Below are positions 1-9,348 of a DNA stretch of 48,626 nt, piece after piece; position 1 is the first letter of the stretch, and the number at the start of each line of letters is the position of its first letter. Origin of the DNA: Flavobacteriales bacterium UBA7325 (GTDB taxonomy: Bacteria > Bacteroidota > Bacteroidia > Flavobacteriales_D > Crocinitomicaceae); NCBI GenBank assembly GCA_002471375.1, contig DKPV01000042.1, forward strand, positions 1 through 48,626, written 5' to 3'. Made by a program: the position numbers and the translations under genes. The notes under the pieces were generated by a model that saw only the letters and a list, made by a program, of their open reading frames with translations, was not told the origin of the DNA and did no database searches.

Positions 1-1
1 T

Positions 2-436
2 AAGGAGTTGTATGCTCCACTATTTCATCGAAATGATACATTATTTGTCTTTGATTACTACAAGGATAAGTTGTACACCTTCAATGCTGATGGCGACTCC
101 TTGGATAGTATACCCATTTATCATCATTATCAACCTAAGCGAACGGGGTGGAAGAAGAATCTCATTCAAGACGGTGTCACAGGTCATATCTACGCAGTAT
201 ATGATCGTTCTGGGTATACTTATTTAGGATCCGTGGATACAAAGACAGGGGAAATCACTGAGCAAGTTAAGCTTGAGTTTAGATATGCCAAGAAATTTGT
301 TGTGGAAGGAAATTTCGTGTATTATATCTACAGACCCTTCGAATCAACCCAAAAGAAGTTTCTGTACAAGGAACGACTGCCGTATGATTTTGGCAAGGCT
401 TCAGTTCCAGGCGGTGATGAAGTTGGGGCTAATTAG
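2..436 (+). CDS. C-terminal part of a beta-propeller-like protein (5' end outside window)
   Basis: The reading frame is open from the left edge to the TAG at 434-436, so this is the C-terminal ~144 residues of a longer gene. The visible part has alternating aromatic and hydrophobic short strands with repeats such as KLYTFNADGDSLDSI and YLGSVDTKTGEI, a pattern typical of six-bladed propeller proteins of Bacteroidota. No catalytic motif is visible and the export signal, if any, lies outside. It converges on the DUF255 gene with 33 bases between the stop codons. Family placement is inference from the blade-like pattern; function is unknown. Confidence 0.6.
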   Translation, partial: KELYAPLFHRNDTLFVFDYYKDKLYTFNADGDSLDSIPIYHHYQPKRTGWKKNLIQDGVTGHIYAVYDRSGYTYLGSVDTKTGEITEQVKLEFRYAKKFVVEGNFVYYIYRPFESTQKKFLYKERLPYDFGKASVPGGDEVGAN

Positions 437-469
437 AACGTATATCTGCCGTAAGTTAGAATATTGATT

Positions 470-2587
470 TTACTTGATTTGATCTAAAGCCTCGTCAGCG
501 TTATTCACGGGTTTTTGACAAGTATTGTTTTGGCAAACGTAGATAGTAGTTTCACCCGGATTCAGTTTGCTTTCTAAAGTTTCAAGTTTACCCTCTTTCT
601 TTCCTCCATAGAAAAGAACGTTCGGCAAGTATTTTTGATCCATCTTTTTACGAAGACTTAAACAATTAGGTCCTACGATGGCAACCTCATAGGGAGTTTT
701 GGTGAAATGTATAAATAGACGATTCCAATTCGAGTAGAAATATGGATTTTCCGTAGCTCTTTCCGATACGGTATTCATCATGTCTTTGGACTTTTTCAAA
801 TAAGATTCATTATAGTACAATTGGCCAAGAGCAAATAGATTCCTTGCCATAACTGAGTTGGAGGAAGGGATGACATTATCACTTATTTCGCGTTTTCTTG
901 AGATCAAATTCGAATGATCGACATGCGTGTAAAAGAACATCTTGGATTTAGTATCGTAGAAATTCTTAATTACATACTCTGTTAAATCATTTGCTCGAAT
1001 TATCCATTTATCATCAAGTGTAGCTTGGTATAAGTCAATAAAGGCATCAATTGTTAATGCATAATCATCCAAAAAACCATGGATAGAATGTTCTCCGCCT
1101 TTATAGCTTCTCATTAATTCACCTTGGTGCTTTTGACTATTCGAATGTAAGAATTCTGCATTTTTTATTGCTGCAGTTAAAAACATCTCCTCATCAAATA
1201 CTCTGTAAGCATCTACGTATCCTTTTAACATCAACGCATTCCATGCAGTCAATTGCTTGTCATCTAATCCTGGTCGAACTCGATTTTCTCGTTCTTTGCG
1301 TAGAATCGATTTACATCTTTCAAGCTTATCTGAAAGCGATTTAACGGATATACCTTTCTTTTTTGCAAACTTTTTCAGCTCCATTGTTCTGTATAGAACA
1401 TTCTGACCATGCTCCCAATTTCCATTTTTTGAAATATGATAGTACTCTGAAAACAACTCTGAATCTTGGCCTAGTAGTGTCTTTATATCTGAATACTTCC
1501 AAACATAGAACTTTCCTTCCTCGCCATCACTATCCGCGTCTAGAGATGAATAGAAACTTCCATTTTTTGCTGTTAATTCTCGCTCTACAAATTCTAAAGT
1601 TTCATATACGATTTGTCTGTATTCTGGTTTTTTTTCTGCTTGCCAAGCGTGTGAGTATAGGCTTACCAGTTGGGCATTGTCATAGAGCATTTTCTCAAAA
1701 TGAGGTATGTGCCAATCGACATCTGTAGAGTAACGAGAAAAACCTCCACCTACATGATCATAGATACCTCCTTGAGATAGGCCCTTTAGGGTACTTTTAA
1801 GAGATTTATTGACAGTTTCATCTCCGGTGAGATGGTGGTATTGTAGGGCATACTCCCAAAATGAAGGCATCGGAAATTTTGGTGCTTGGTTCAAGCCTCC
1901 TTTTACGAAATCCAATTTACTCGTGAGAGCGTCGAAACCATCGGAGAGTACGTTTATCTTGAATGGTGATGGGGTACCACTAATCTCAAACTCTTCTGAT
2001 GTTGCTATACCTTGCGAAACTCTCTCAGCAACTCGGACAAGGACATCAGGATCTGTATCATTCAGATTAATGAAGTGATTCAAAACCTCTGTCCAATTAC
2101 TGTTTGAAAAATACGTGCCACCGTAAAAAGGTTGACCATTCGGCAGCGCGATGATATTTAATGGCCATCCTCCGCCGCCATTCATAATTTGGGCGGCATC
2201 CATATATAGAGCATCAACATCAGGCCTTTCTTCTCGGTCAACCTTAATGGAAACAAAGTGCTCATTCATCAGATTTGCAATTGCCGTGTCTTCGAAACTC
2301 TCATGTTCCATCACGTGACACCAATGGCAGGAAGAATATCCGATACTAATTATTACCATTTTATCTTCATTCTCGGCCTTTTTAAGTGCTTCATCTTCCC
2401 ATGGATACCAATCGACAGGATTGTGAGCGTGTTGGAGTAGATACGGGCTCGTTTCATTTATAAGAGCATTCGTATAAATATGATCACCTGGCTTTATCTT
2501 CTCCGTTGTCGATGCACAACTGTTAAGGCCAGTAATTGAAATGAACCCAAATGATATGATACTTAAAATCCAGAAAAATTGCTTCAC
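470..2587 (-). CDS. Thioredoxin domain-containing DUF255 (YyaL/SSP411-like) lipoprotein
   Basis: The N-terminal thioredoxin-like domain carries the signature SCHWCHVMEHESFED, with preceding SPYLLQHAHNPVDWYPW, both hallmarks of the YyaL/spermatogenesis-associated protein 20 family. The remainder matches the (alpha/alpha)6-barrel glycosidase-like part (GGIYDHVGGGFSRYSTD, WHIPHFEKMLYDNAQL). The biochemical role of the family is not settled. I chose the GTG at 2587 rather than the upstream TTG at 2614: it directly starts a signal peptide (KQFFWILSIISFGF) ending in a LNSC lipobox, and the TTG lies inside a promoter-like -7 element. That makes about 705 residues. Unlike most cytosolic family members, this copy is predicted to be an exported lipoprotein. 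Confidence 0.9.
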   Translation of the reverse strand: MKQFFWILSIISFGFISITGLNSCASTTEKIKPGDHIYTNALINETSPYLLQHAHNPVDWYPWEDEALKKAENEDKMVIISIGYSSCHWCHVMEHESFEDTAIANLMNEHFVSIKVDREERPDVDALYMDAAQIMNGGGGWPLNIIALPNGQPFYGGTYFSNSNWTEVLNHFINLNDTDPDVLVRVAERVSQGIATSEEFEISGTPSPFKINVLSDGFDALTSKLDFVKGGLNQAPKFPMPSFWEYALQYHHLTGDETVNKSLKSTLKGLSQGGIYDHVGGGFSRYSTDVDWHIPHFEKMLYDNAQLVSLYSHAWQAEKKPEYRQIVYETLEFVERELTAKNGSFYSSLDADSDGEEGKFYVWKYSDIKTLLGQDSELFSEYYHISKNGNWEHGQNVLYRTMELKKFAKKKGISVKSLSDKLERCKSILRKERENRVRPGLDDKQLTAWNALMLKGYVDAYRVFDEEMFLTAAIKNAEFLHSNSQKHQGELMRSYKGGEHSIHGFLDDYALTIDAFIDLYQATLDDKWIIRANDLTEYVIKNFYDTKSKMFFYTHVDHSNLISRKREISDNVIPSSNSVMARNLFALGQLYYNESYLKKSKDMMNTVSERATENPYFYSNWNRLFIHFTKTPYEVAIVGPNCLSLRKKMDQKYLPNVLFYGGKKEGKLETLESKLNPGETTIYVCQNNTCQKPVNNADEALDQIK

Positions 2588-2611
2588 ACTGCTGTTTTTA
2601 CAAACTCGACT

Positions 2612-2619
2612 CAAAGTTA
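2612..2619 (-). promoter_or_regulatory. Bacteroidota -7 element of the DUF255 gene
   Basis: Read on the minus strand this is TAACTTTG, a full match to TAnnTTTG, 24 bases upstream of the GTG start at 2587. No TTG lies at the expected -33 distance, so the call rests on the -7 box alone. Confidence 0.4.
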
Positions 2620-2702
2620 CTTAAAAGAACTAGACAGAATATACCTTATGATCTGTTCTCATTACAAGGAGCTCGTAAAAAGATATTGTCTTAGAATACC
2701 AA

Positions 2703-3662
2703 CTACTTAATTCTGACTTCTATGGTAACTGGAAGATGATCAGAATATCCACCCAAGTACTTGGCTCCACCATAGGTTCTGTTTGGAACAATGTTTCCTC
2801 TATATTCGCCAAGAAGAAATTGTGGGCTATGAATCTTGCCTGACTTTTTTAGAGCCTTCATCCCTTTATTCTGCAAGAAGGACTTACTAACCATAATGTG
2901 ATCAAGTACTCCCCATTCTTGTCGGTAATTATGAGACCCACCAAACTCACCTGATTTCTTACTTATGAGCGGGACAAGCATTTCAGAAATCAAGCTAGGT
3001 GCACGATTTTCTGGATAATCATTCAAATCACCCATAAAAACAATTTGAATATCTTTATGTGAATCCATCTGAGCTGAAATAAACTCTTTTGCTGAAGCAG
3101 CTGCAATCATTCTTTTTGGTTCGCTTTCAGCTCGCCCGCCTCTACGACTGGGCCAGTGGTTTACCATTGCTATAATGTATTCTTCGCCATGTTTAAACTT
3201 TGCCCATAAAATATCGCGTGTAGGAGTGTCAGGCGCTGGCATAGCAAACCTTATAGCTCCTTTATCTACTAATTCTAAGACTGTGCTATCGTACAATAGG
3301 GCATTGTCAATTCCTCGGGCGTCAGCAGATTCAAAATGAACTACATTATGCGTGTTCTTCATGGATCCATTTGCGACAATATCTTCAACAACTCTTCTAT
3401 TCTCTATTTCACACAGACCAACAAGGAGTGGACTGCACAAGCTATCCATCACTTCATTGATATGAGTGATTTTTTCAAAATAGCGTTCTGAAGTCCATTC
3501 TTTTTTAGCCGTAGGTAGATACTCAACATCATTTTTATTCGGCGTATCTAGCGTGTCAAATAGGTTTTCTACATTGTAAAATGCTATCGTTCTATACGTT
3601 TGAGCATTTGAACCAAATGATATGAAAATGGTACTTAAAAGTAGTGCGTATGCTAATTGCAT
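2703..3662 (-). CDS. Secreted endonuclease/exonuclease/phosphatase (EEP) family protein
   Basis: This 319-residue protein has an N-terminal signal peptide (LAYALLLSTIFISFGSNA). EEP-fold motifs follow in order: FYNVENLFDT near the start, LVGLCEIENR (metal-binding Glu), VNHWPSRRGG, GDLNDYPEN (catalytic Asp and Asn) and YSDHLPVTIEV (terminal Asp-His). Such proteins cleave phosphodiesters in nucleic acids or phosphomonoesters of lipids or nucleotides; the substrate cannot be told from sequence. It is probably exported to the periplasm or outside. The gene stands alone: 115 bases separate it from the DUF255 gene downstream of it and it has an upstream gap of 82 bases. TAACTTTA, one base off a -7 box, lies just upstream of the start. 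Confidence 0.88.
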   Translation of the reverse strand: MQLAYALLLSTIFISFGSNAQTYRTIAFYNVENLFDTLDTPNKNDVEYLPTAKKEWTSERYFEKITHINEVMDSLCSPLLVGLCEIENRRVVEDIVANGSMKNTHNVVHFESADARGIDNALLYDSTVLELVDKGAIRFAMPAPDTPTRDILWAKFKHGEEYIIAMVNHWPSRRGGRAESEPKRMIAAASAKEFISAQMDSHKDIQIVFMGDLNDYPENRAPSLISEMLVPLISKKSGEFGGSHNYRQEWGVLDHIMVSKSFLQNKGMKALKKSGKIHSPQFLLGEYRGNIVPNRTYGGAKYLGGYSDHLPVTIEVRIK

Positions 3663-3744
3663 GAAGTTGATTTTTGTTAAAGTTAAGATTTCTGAATGGC
3701 AATTTAAGCTCTTTCTAAATTAGTTTTTAACCTTATGAGCTAAA

Positions 3745-4350
3745 CTAACGTTTAATCAATATGTTTCGTGTAAGTGGGCCATGACAGAGGATTGCATCTA
3801 ATATCGATAGGGTACTACGATACATGTTGGAATCATGAAATACCTGTATGTAGGGAGCTTTTATTGTTTCGTTGGTAGTGTTTTTCCGAGCAAGGATGTC
3901 ACGCGGATCATTGTGAATGACCGGAGCAAATTCCTCGGTTAGCGATAGGGTAGTGTCTAAGTCTAGCCAATCAATCACCCTCTCCATAATTTTAGTGTTG
4001 TATTGAAGAAGATTGATCTCTTCATCCAACATCAGTTCTTTGATCTCAATTCCGTAATAGTCGAAATATGGGGCTGAACTGTATGCATTCTGAATGGACC
4101 TCCAATGACGACTGCGCCAATTCTCAGTAGAGGGAATCAGAATACTATCCGTAGGTGTTTTAGATCCATGAAGTCGCTCTGTTGGTATTGATAAGGAAAG
4201 TATACCATTGGCACCTACAATATCACATCGATTGCGGAATGTTTGCTTTGGCCAATACTCCTTAGCTTCAATTATTACCTCAGAATACTTCGCAAGCTCA
4301 GAATAGTATGCTATGCTCCCAAAGTATGTTGTTGGAAATACGGGTATCAT
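3745..4350 (-). CDS. WbqC-like family protein
   Basis: The ~201-residue product matches the WbqC-like (DUF-type) family: IPVFPTTYFGSIAYYSELAKYSEVIIEAKE at the start, then KQTFRNRCDIVGANG and WRSRHWRSIQNAYSSAPYFDYY, which are the diagnostic blocks. The family is often near polysaccharide or lepB genes and its enzymatic role is unproven. I start it at the ATG at 4350, not the longer frame to 4377, because that ATG overlaps the lepB TGA as ATGA (four-base overlap). This is the same translational-coupling arrangement seen elsewhere in this operon. It is the last gene of the parA-to-wbqC run. Confidence 0.85.
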   Translation of the reverse strand: MIPVFPTTYFGSIAYYSELAKYSEVIIEAKEYWPKQTFRNRCDIVGANGILSLSIPTERLHGSKTPTDSILIPSTENWRSRHWRSIQNAYSSAPYFDYYGIEIKELMLDEEINLLQYNTKIMERVIDWLDLDTTLSLTEEFAPVIHNDPRDILARKNTTNETIKAPYIQVFHDSNMYRSTLSILDAILCHGPLTRNILIKR

Positions 4351-6299
4351 TTGATTAACGTAAACATACGCTCCCATCTAACACCACCATCTGGGTTTTT
4401 AGAGAACCAGACCATGGATGCTTTTCCAACAATATGGTCCTCAGGAACAAATCCCCAAACTCTTGAATCCATTGAATTGTATCGATTATCACCCATCATC
4501 CAGTAATAGTTCATACTAAATGTGTAGGTTCTCACTTTTTTACCATCGATGTGAATCCCATCTTTTTTCTTTTCAAGGGTATGTCCTTCGTATGCAGTAA
4601 TAACGCGTTCATACATGGCAACATTATAGTCATTAAGCTCTATTTTCCAGCCTTTCTTAGGAATTCTAAATTTGGTGAAATCTGTATTAGTATTGTTAAT
4701 ATCAGGATTTTTAGGATAATAATGAACGTTTTGAAGCTTGTCTATGCTTGTTGCAACATATCCTTCAGTATCCGAATATTGTGGTTCTAAATGAAGAGAG
4801 AAAATTGCTTGCGGATTTTTTGCAACTAGCTTATTTAATTGCTTGTTCGTTAAATGCATGATGTAATAGCTAGTGTAAGCCAAAGAATCACCATCAGTTA
4901 CAGGTAATCCAACACTTGTTTTTAGTACATCTTGTTGTCTGTAATAATCCTTTCTATTCGTAGTAGAGAATAACTCAATTCCCTCCATATACTCTTGCTT
5001 AAATGTTGCACCGTATACATTATACTTCAAGTTTTGGTTTTCGGCAACCTTTGCTTTCTTACCATTTACGTACAGAACAGAGCTTTTAATTTCCATCCAA
5101 TCACCAGGAATTCCAACACAACGTTTTATGTAGTTCTCTCTTTTATCAACAGGTCTTGGGATTAATCCGTAGTGCTCAATTACGATTGGGTTTCCTAAGT
5201 AATCATTTGAATTTGCCTTCCCGCTTTCGAGGTAGGTACGCGCCCTATTTTTCCATTTATCAATATTAGTAAAATATGAATTATACCAGGCTGTATAGGC
5301 TAACTCATTAATTTTTTCCATTCCGACTTGAAGTGAATCTGGTCTTTTTTGATTCTCTCGCTTTAGATCCTCAATGTAGCCATTAAATTTAGCCTTTGAG
5401 GATGCGTCTGATCTGAACGCAATTTCAGCTTCTTTCCAAACAATGTCATGATAATCATGTCCCATCAATCCATGAGGCATACGTGGATCATAAACAGCTG
5501 TATCTCCTGAAGGGTAGTTGAAAACAACTACATCATAGCGCTCTACTTTCGAGAATCCAGGAAGTCTAGTGTACTCTGAAGTCTCAATCTGCGTATACGA
5601 TTTCGTGGTTACCCATGGAAGCGTGTTATGTACTAGAGGGTAGGAGAGTGGAGTTACAGGAACCTTTGGTCCGTATGCCAACTTATTCACAAACAAGAAA
5701 TCTCCAACGAGCAAGGTCTTTTCCATGGATCCGGTTGGAATCTGGAATGGTTCGAATACATAAGTTCTAATAATACTTGCAGCTACGAGAGCGAAAAGAA
5801 TTGCGTCTCCCCATTCCTTCACTTTTGTTCGCTTCCCAGGTTCAGCTCTTGTTACTGCCGCGATACCTAAGGCTATGATGTGACCAATTACAGGTAAAGT
5901 CATGAACAAAACAAGATGATCACCCCATTCACGCTGGCCGATTTCTTTACTATTGGCCCAGTTAGTTTCTGGAAGAAGTTTATCTCCAGATTGAGCGATT
6001 TTTGCTAGTAGGATATACGGGAAGAATATTCCTTGTAGTGTGTCAACTAATGAGAAATAACCAAATCTTCGAATGTATGAAACATTTGCTACAGCCCACA
6101 TTACCAGATGTACACCGGGGATTAGCATCAGAAGTGACCACCATGGTTTCTTACTTCCAATTTTAAAAACTACAAAGTAGTTATATAGCGGAACTAACGC
6201 TTCCCATGATTTACGATCTGCCTGTTTAAAGCTTTTCCACCACATAGCGATATAAGGGTGAACAAGTAGGAGGAATAGATAAAAATATTTAATATTCAT
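4347..6299 (-). CDS. lepB: Signal peptidase I (family S26), enlarged Bacteroidota form
   Basis: It removes signal peptides from exported proteins at the outer face of the inner membrane. At 650 residues it is about twice the size of the E. coli enzyme. Residues ~1-150 form several membrane segments with a WKSFKQADRKSWEALVPLYN block resembling DUF5684-type domains. The S26 core follows: catalytic Ser191 in IPTGSMEKTL, Lys392 in YIKRCVGIPGD, and the MGDNRYNSMDSRVWG box at ~602. Between Ser191 and Lys392 lies an insertion of roughly 110 residues (~275-385) and a second of ~120 (~420-540). These large inserts occur in related lepB proteins of the phylum. It sits three bases after dapB and overlaps the WbqC-like gene by four. 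Confidence 0.95.
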   Translation of the reverse strand: MNIKYFYLFLLLVHPYIAMWWKSFKQADRKSWEALVPLYNYFVVFKIGSKKPWWSLLMLIPGVHLVMWAVANVSYIRRFGYFSLVDTLQGIFFPYILLAKIAQSGDKLLPETNWANSKEIGQREWGDHLVLFMTLPVIGHIIALGIAAVTRAEPGKRTKVKEWGDAILFALVAASIIRTYVFEPFQIPTGSMEKTLLVGDFLFVNKLAYGPKVPVTPLSYPLVHNTLPWVTTKSYTQIETSEYTRLPGFSKVERYDVVVFNYPSGDTAVYDPRMPHGLMGHDYHDIVWKEAEIAFRSDASSKAKFNGYIEDLKRENQKRPDSLQVGMEKINELAYTAWYNSYFTNIDKWKNRARTYLESGKANSNDYLGNPIVIEHYGLIPRPVDKRENYIKRCVGIPGDWMEIKSSVLYVNGKKAKVAENQNLKYNVYGATFKQEYMEGIELFSTTNRKDYYRQQDVLKTSVGLPVTDGDSLAYTSYYIMHLTNKQLNKLVAKNPQAIFSLHLEPQYSDTEGYVATSIDKLQNVHYYPKNPDINNTNTDFTKFRIPKKGWKIELNDYNVAMYERVITAYEGHTLEKKKDGIHIDGKKVRTYTFSMNYYWMMGDNRYNSMDSRVWGFVPEDHIVGKASMVWFSKNPDGGVRWERMFTLIK

Positions 6300-6302
6300 T
6301 TC

Positions 6303-7025
6303 TTAGAATTTGATAATGTCTTGCATTGTATAAATGCCCTTTTTATGCTGAATCCACTCTGCTGCGATCACTGCTCCAAGACCAAAGCCTTCGCGACTGT
6401 GTGCGGTATGTGTCATTTCAATAGAGTCGATCTCAGAGTCATATGAAACCTTGTGCGTACCAGGTACATTGGGAGCACGATATGATGTTACTCCAATTTG
6501 ACCAGAAGTCGTAGAAGGAGTAGTATTTTCCTCATGAACCCATGAAGTTAAATTCTCATTCTGATCTAAGATATCATTAGCTAGTGAAACAGCTGTGCCG
6601 CTTGGCGCATCAATCTTTGCGGTATGATGAGTTTCTTCAATTCCAGAAGAGTATTCTGGATGAGTTGCCATCAGTTTGGCCAGTCGTTTATTAATATCAA
6701 AGAAAATATTCACCCCAATACTGAAGTTTGATGCGTAGAGAAGTGATCCGTCATTTTGAATAACATAATCTTTGATGAAAGGCAATTGATCGCCCCATGC
6801 CGTAGTGCCAACAACGATTGGAGTTGACTGATCTGCACAATGCTTTATGTGATTTGCCGCCAATTCTGGAGATGTAAATTCAATCGCTACATCTACGTTG
6901 GTAAAATCAACCTCTTCAACTGGCAGAGTGCTCGATGATCGTGCAGTGATTGTGTGTCCTCGAGAAATTGCTATTTTCTCGATGATCTTCCCCATTTTAC
7001 CGTAACCAATAAGTGCTATTTTCAT
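6303..7025 (-). CDS. dapB: 4-hydroxy-tetrahydrodipicolinate reductase
   Basis: This is the second enzyme of the diaminopimelate/lysine pathway and reduces HTPA to tetrahydrodipicolinate with NAD(P)H. At 240 residues it has the usual family length. Visible blocks are the N-terminal nucleotide-binding turn IGYGKMGK, FTSPELAANHIKHC, IVVGTTAWG, the catalytic loop ETHHTAKIDAPSGTAVSLA (His pair and Lys) and the C-terminal SREGFGLGAVIAAEWI. It lies in the parA-to-wbqC minus-strand run, 52 bases after the DUF5683 gene and 3 bases before lepB. It is functionally linked to dapF at 21589, a later step of the same pathway. Confidence 0.97.
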   Translation of the reverse strand: MKIALIGYGKMGKIIEKIAISRGHTITARSSSTLPVEEVDFTNVDVAIEFTSPELAANHIKHCADQSTPIVVGTTAWGDQLPFIKDYVIQNDGSLLYASNFSIGVNIFFDINKRLAKLMATHPEYSSGIEETHHTAKIDAPSGTAVSLANDILDQNENLTSWVHEENTTPSTTSGQIGVTSYRAPNVPGTHKVSYDSEIDSIEMTHTAHSREGFGLGAVIAAEWIQHKKGIYTMQDIIKF

Positions 7026-7077
7026 GCAGAATAGAATTGAGACAAAAATAGGAGTTTCCCTTGCTTAGACAAGGTAT

Positions 7078-7644
7078 TTAACGAAAATTAAGCCTGATTC
7101 CTACACCAGGAGTAAAGCCGGTCATTAATGTGGGTTGAACGGTCATTGATAGGTCTTCAGAAATGTCAAATGAGACAAAATGTGCTTCCACGCCTGCATC
7201 AGCAACCTGAAGTACATAAAATGCGGCAACAGCAAGGATTGACAAGTCGCGCCAATCTAAATACTGGTTGTAGATAGTAAGAATCCCAGCATCGTCGTAG
7301 ACTTCTAGTCCTGGGAACTCATCTCCATCATTGTATGAGAGGTATTGACGGTTACTGTATTCGCGCCGAAATTTCTTCTGTTCGTTTTGATTTCGAATTA
7401 GAAAATAAGTCGATACTCCCAAGCTCCCATAAATTAAAGGAAGTTTCCAAAATGCTTTCTTTTGCCCTTTCGGCATCGCCCTATGATTATAGATTTGTCC
7501 AGCTCCTGGTAAAACAGCAGAAAGCATAACTGCTTTACGCACAGAGTGCGGTTTAATCGTGTCAGCAAGAGGTATGCTTAAATCCTGACCAAAAAGTGAG
7601 CAGGTTAGAAAGGTAAAAAAGAACGCAACTAGGTGTTGTTTCAT
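7078..7644 (-). CDS. DUF5683 domain-containing protein (predicted envelope protein)
   Basis: The 188-residue protein begins with a signal peptide (HLVAFFFTFLTCSLFGQ). The core has the block AVMLSAVLPGAGQIYNHRAMPKGQKKAFWKLPLIYG, typical of DUF5683/P13-like membrane proteins, with hydrophobic segments near LIYGSLGVSTYFLI and LAVAAFYVLQVADA. It ends in a beta-strand-like stretch finishing with Arg (GVGIRLNFR). Its ATG overlaps the parB TGA by four bases, so translation is probably coupled. The function of the family is unknown; a position between parB and dapB is familiar for flavobacteria. Confidence 0.85.
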   Translation of the reverse strand: MKQHLVAFFFTFLTCSLFGQDLSIPLADTIKPHSVRKAVMLSAVLPGAGQIYNHRAMPKGQKKAFWKLPLIYGSLGVSTYFLIRNQNEQKKFRREYSNRQYLSYNDGDEFPGLEVYDDAGILTIYNQYLDWRDLSILAVAAFYVLQVADAGVEAHFVSFDISEDLSMTVQPTLMTGFTPGVGIRLNFR

Positions 7645-8546
7645 TTTGTGTTTAAGAGTTCCATAATACGATTGAGATCCACATCGGAACTAAAGTTCAC
7701 AATGATTTTCCCATTTCCATTTGGTGACTTTTTAATATCAACTTTGGTCGCAAGTCGATCACCAAGATGTTCTTTAAACGTATATTCTCCTTCGGAAATT
7801 GCAGCGGCAGATTTTTTCTGTAACGAAGCTTCGTTTTTAGACACCACTTGTTCTCCTCGAATAATTGCCTCTATATCTCTAACCGAAAGTTTTTCAGCGA
7901 CAACACGATTGAACAGTTCTATCTGTGTTTTTTCATCACCCGCAGAAACTAATGCTCTGGCGTGACCCATTGTAATCTCATGCGCTTTTAATCCCGCTTG
8001 AATAGGAGCTGGAAGCTTCAGTAAGCGAAGGTGATTCGTAATACTTGATCGACTTTTAGAGATTTTCTGACTCAATTGATCCTGCGTTAGATCACATTCT
8101 TCGATAAGTCGTTCATAAGATAAACCAACTTCAATTGGATTTAAATCTTCACGTTGAATGTTCTCAACAAGTGCCATTTCCAGCATTGCTTGATCATTCG
8201 CAACGCGTATGTAACAAGGGACTTCCTTCAGTCCAGTTAGTTGCGCAGCTCTAAATCTTCTTTCACCGGAGATTAGCTGATATTTATCGCGACCTAATTT
8301 ACGAACCGTAAGAGGCTGAATAATTCCATGAATTTTAATCGATTGACTTAGTTCAGTGAGTGCGTCTTTTTCAAAATTCGATCTAGGATTAAATGGGTTT
8401 GCTTCAATTTTTTCAATTGGTAGCGTAGAAATAGAGCCAACGATTCCAGTACCATTCGATTTTGATGTGATATCCGTCTCGGCATTTTCTAATAATGCAC
8501 TTAATCCTTTACCTAAGGCTGATTTCTTCTTAGAATTAGAGCTCAT
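7641..8546 (-). CDS. parB: Chromosome partitioning protein ParB
   Basis: ParB is the CTP-dependent DNA clamp that loads at parS and works with ParA in chromosome segregation. It starts with the typical KKSALGKGLSALL. The ParB/Spo0J nuclease-like domain follows with ISGERRFRAAQL (the GERRxRA CTP-binding box), IRVANDQAMLEMALVENIQREDLNPIEVGLSYERLI, and the HTH region SQKISKSRSSITNHLRLLKLP. A C-terminal dimer region ends in DVDLNRIMELLN. I use the ATG at 8546; the longer frame begins with a TTG at 8552. It overlaps the parA stop by 11 bases and the DUF5683 start by 4. Confidence 0.97.
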   Translation of the reverse strand: MSSNSKKKSALGKGLSALLENAETDITSKSNGTGIVGSISTLPIEKIEANPFNPRSNFEKDALTELSQSIKIHGIIQPLTVRKLGRDKYQLISGERRFRAAQLTGLKEVPCYIRVANDQAMLEMALVENIQREDLNPIEVGLSYERLIEECDLTQDQLSQKISKSRSSITNHLRLLKLPAPIQAGLKAHEITMGHARALVSAGDEKTQIELFNRVVAEKLSVRDIEAIIRGEQVVSKNEASLQKKSAAAISEGEYTFKEHLGDRLATKVDIKKSPNGNGKIIVNFSSDVDLNRIMELLNTK

Positions 8547-9348
8547 TTCCAATATTTATTTTTTTGTCCTCGTTAGAGATTCTTGTCAAATCATTTCGCT
8601 GCAGTATTTCACGCGCAAAATTCAAATAGTTTACAGCTCCCTTGCTTGATGCGTCATGCATGACAATAGTTTCTCCATGACTAGGTGCCTCTCCAAGCTT
8701 TGTGTTTCTGTGAATGACTGTATCAAATACAATTTCTTGAAAATGCATTTTCACCTCTTCAACAACTTGATTTGCTAACCTCAGACGAGTGTCATACATC
8801 GTTAAAAGAATACCTTCAATTTCAAGTGTTTCGTTGAGACGTCCTTGAACAATTTTTATAGTATTTAATAATTTCCCAAGCCCTTCAAGCGCAAAGTACT
8901 CGCATTGGACAGGAATCATGACGGAATCCGCAGCAGCAAGTGAGTTTACGGTAATTAAACCTAGGGAAGGAGAGCAATCGATGATAATGAAATCGTAATT
9001 ATCCCGAACCTTATCTAAAGCCATCTTCAATCGATGTTCACGATTAGGAAGGTTGATCATCTCTAGTTCGGCACCTACCAAATCGATATGTGATGGAAGG
9101 ATATCCAAATTAGGATTTTCCGTACTGATAATTAAATCTCTGGGATCAGCATCGTTGATCAAACAATCATAAATGTTTTTCGCGGCTTTCGGATCTAGCC
9201 CAACACCAGAGGTAGCATTTGCTTGAGGATCGGCGTCAACAATCAATGTTTTGTATTCCAAAACACCCAGGCATCCACCGAGATTAATGGTAGTAGTAGT
9301 CTTTCCGACACCGCCTTTTTGATTCGCAATTGCAATGATTTTACCCAT
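8536..9348 (-). CDS. parA: Chromosome partitioning ATPase ParA (Soj)
   Basis: This is a Walker-type ATPase that drives chromosome-origin segregation with ParB. The deviant Walker A box KGGVGKTTT (Lys11 and Lys16) is at the N-terminus, followed by VDADPQANAT (Walker A' region) and FIIIDCSPSLGLITVNSL (Walker B region). At 270 residues it is the short chromosomal form without an N-terminal regulatory domain. It is the first gene of the minus-strand run through wbqC. TATCTTTA (one base off a -7 box) lies upstream at 9391-9398, and the 5' leader would contain a small hairpin (CAGCG arms) at 9369-9386. Confidence 0.97.
   Translation of the reverse strand: MGKIIAIANQKGGVGKTTTTINLGGCLGVLEYKTLIVDADPQANATSGVGLDPKAAKNIYDCLINDADPRDLIISTENPNLDILPSHIDLVGAELEMINLPNREHRLKMALDKVRDNYDFIIIDCSPSLGLITVNSLAAADSVMIPVQCEYFALEGLGKLLNTIKIVQGRLNETLEIEGILLTMYDTRLRLANQVVEEVKMHFQEIVFDTVIHRNTKLGEAPSHGETIVMHDASSKGAVNYLNFAREILQRNDLTRISNEDKKINIGNEL

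Noticed and set aside
1363..1728. Plus-strand open frame of 121 codons inside the DUF255 gene
   Set aside because: It is antisense to a well-conserved gene, has no family-like sequence and is explained by the codon pattern of the real gene. The same holds for other antisense frames, for example at 42283-42597 and 19285-19542.
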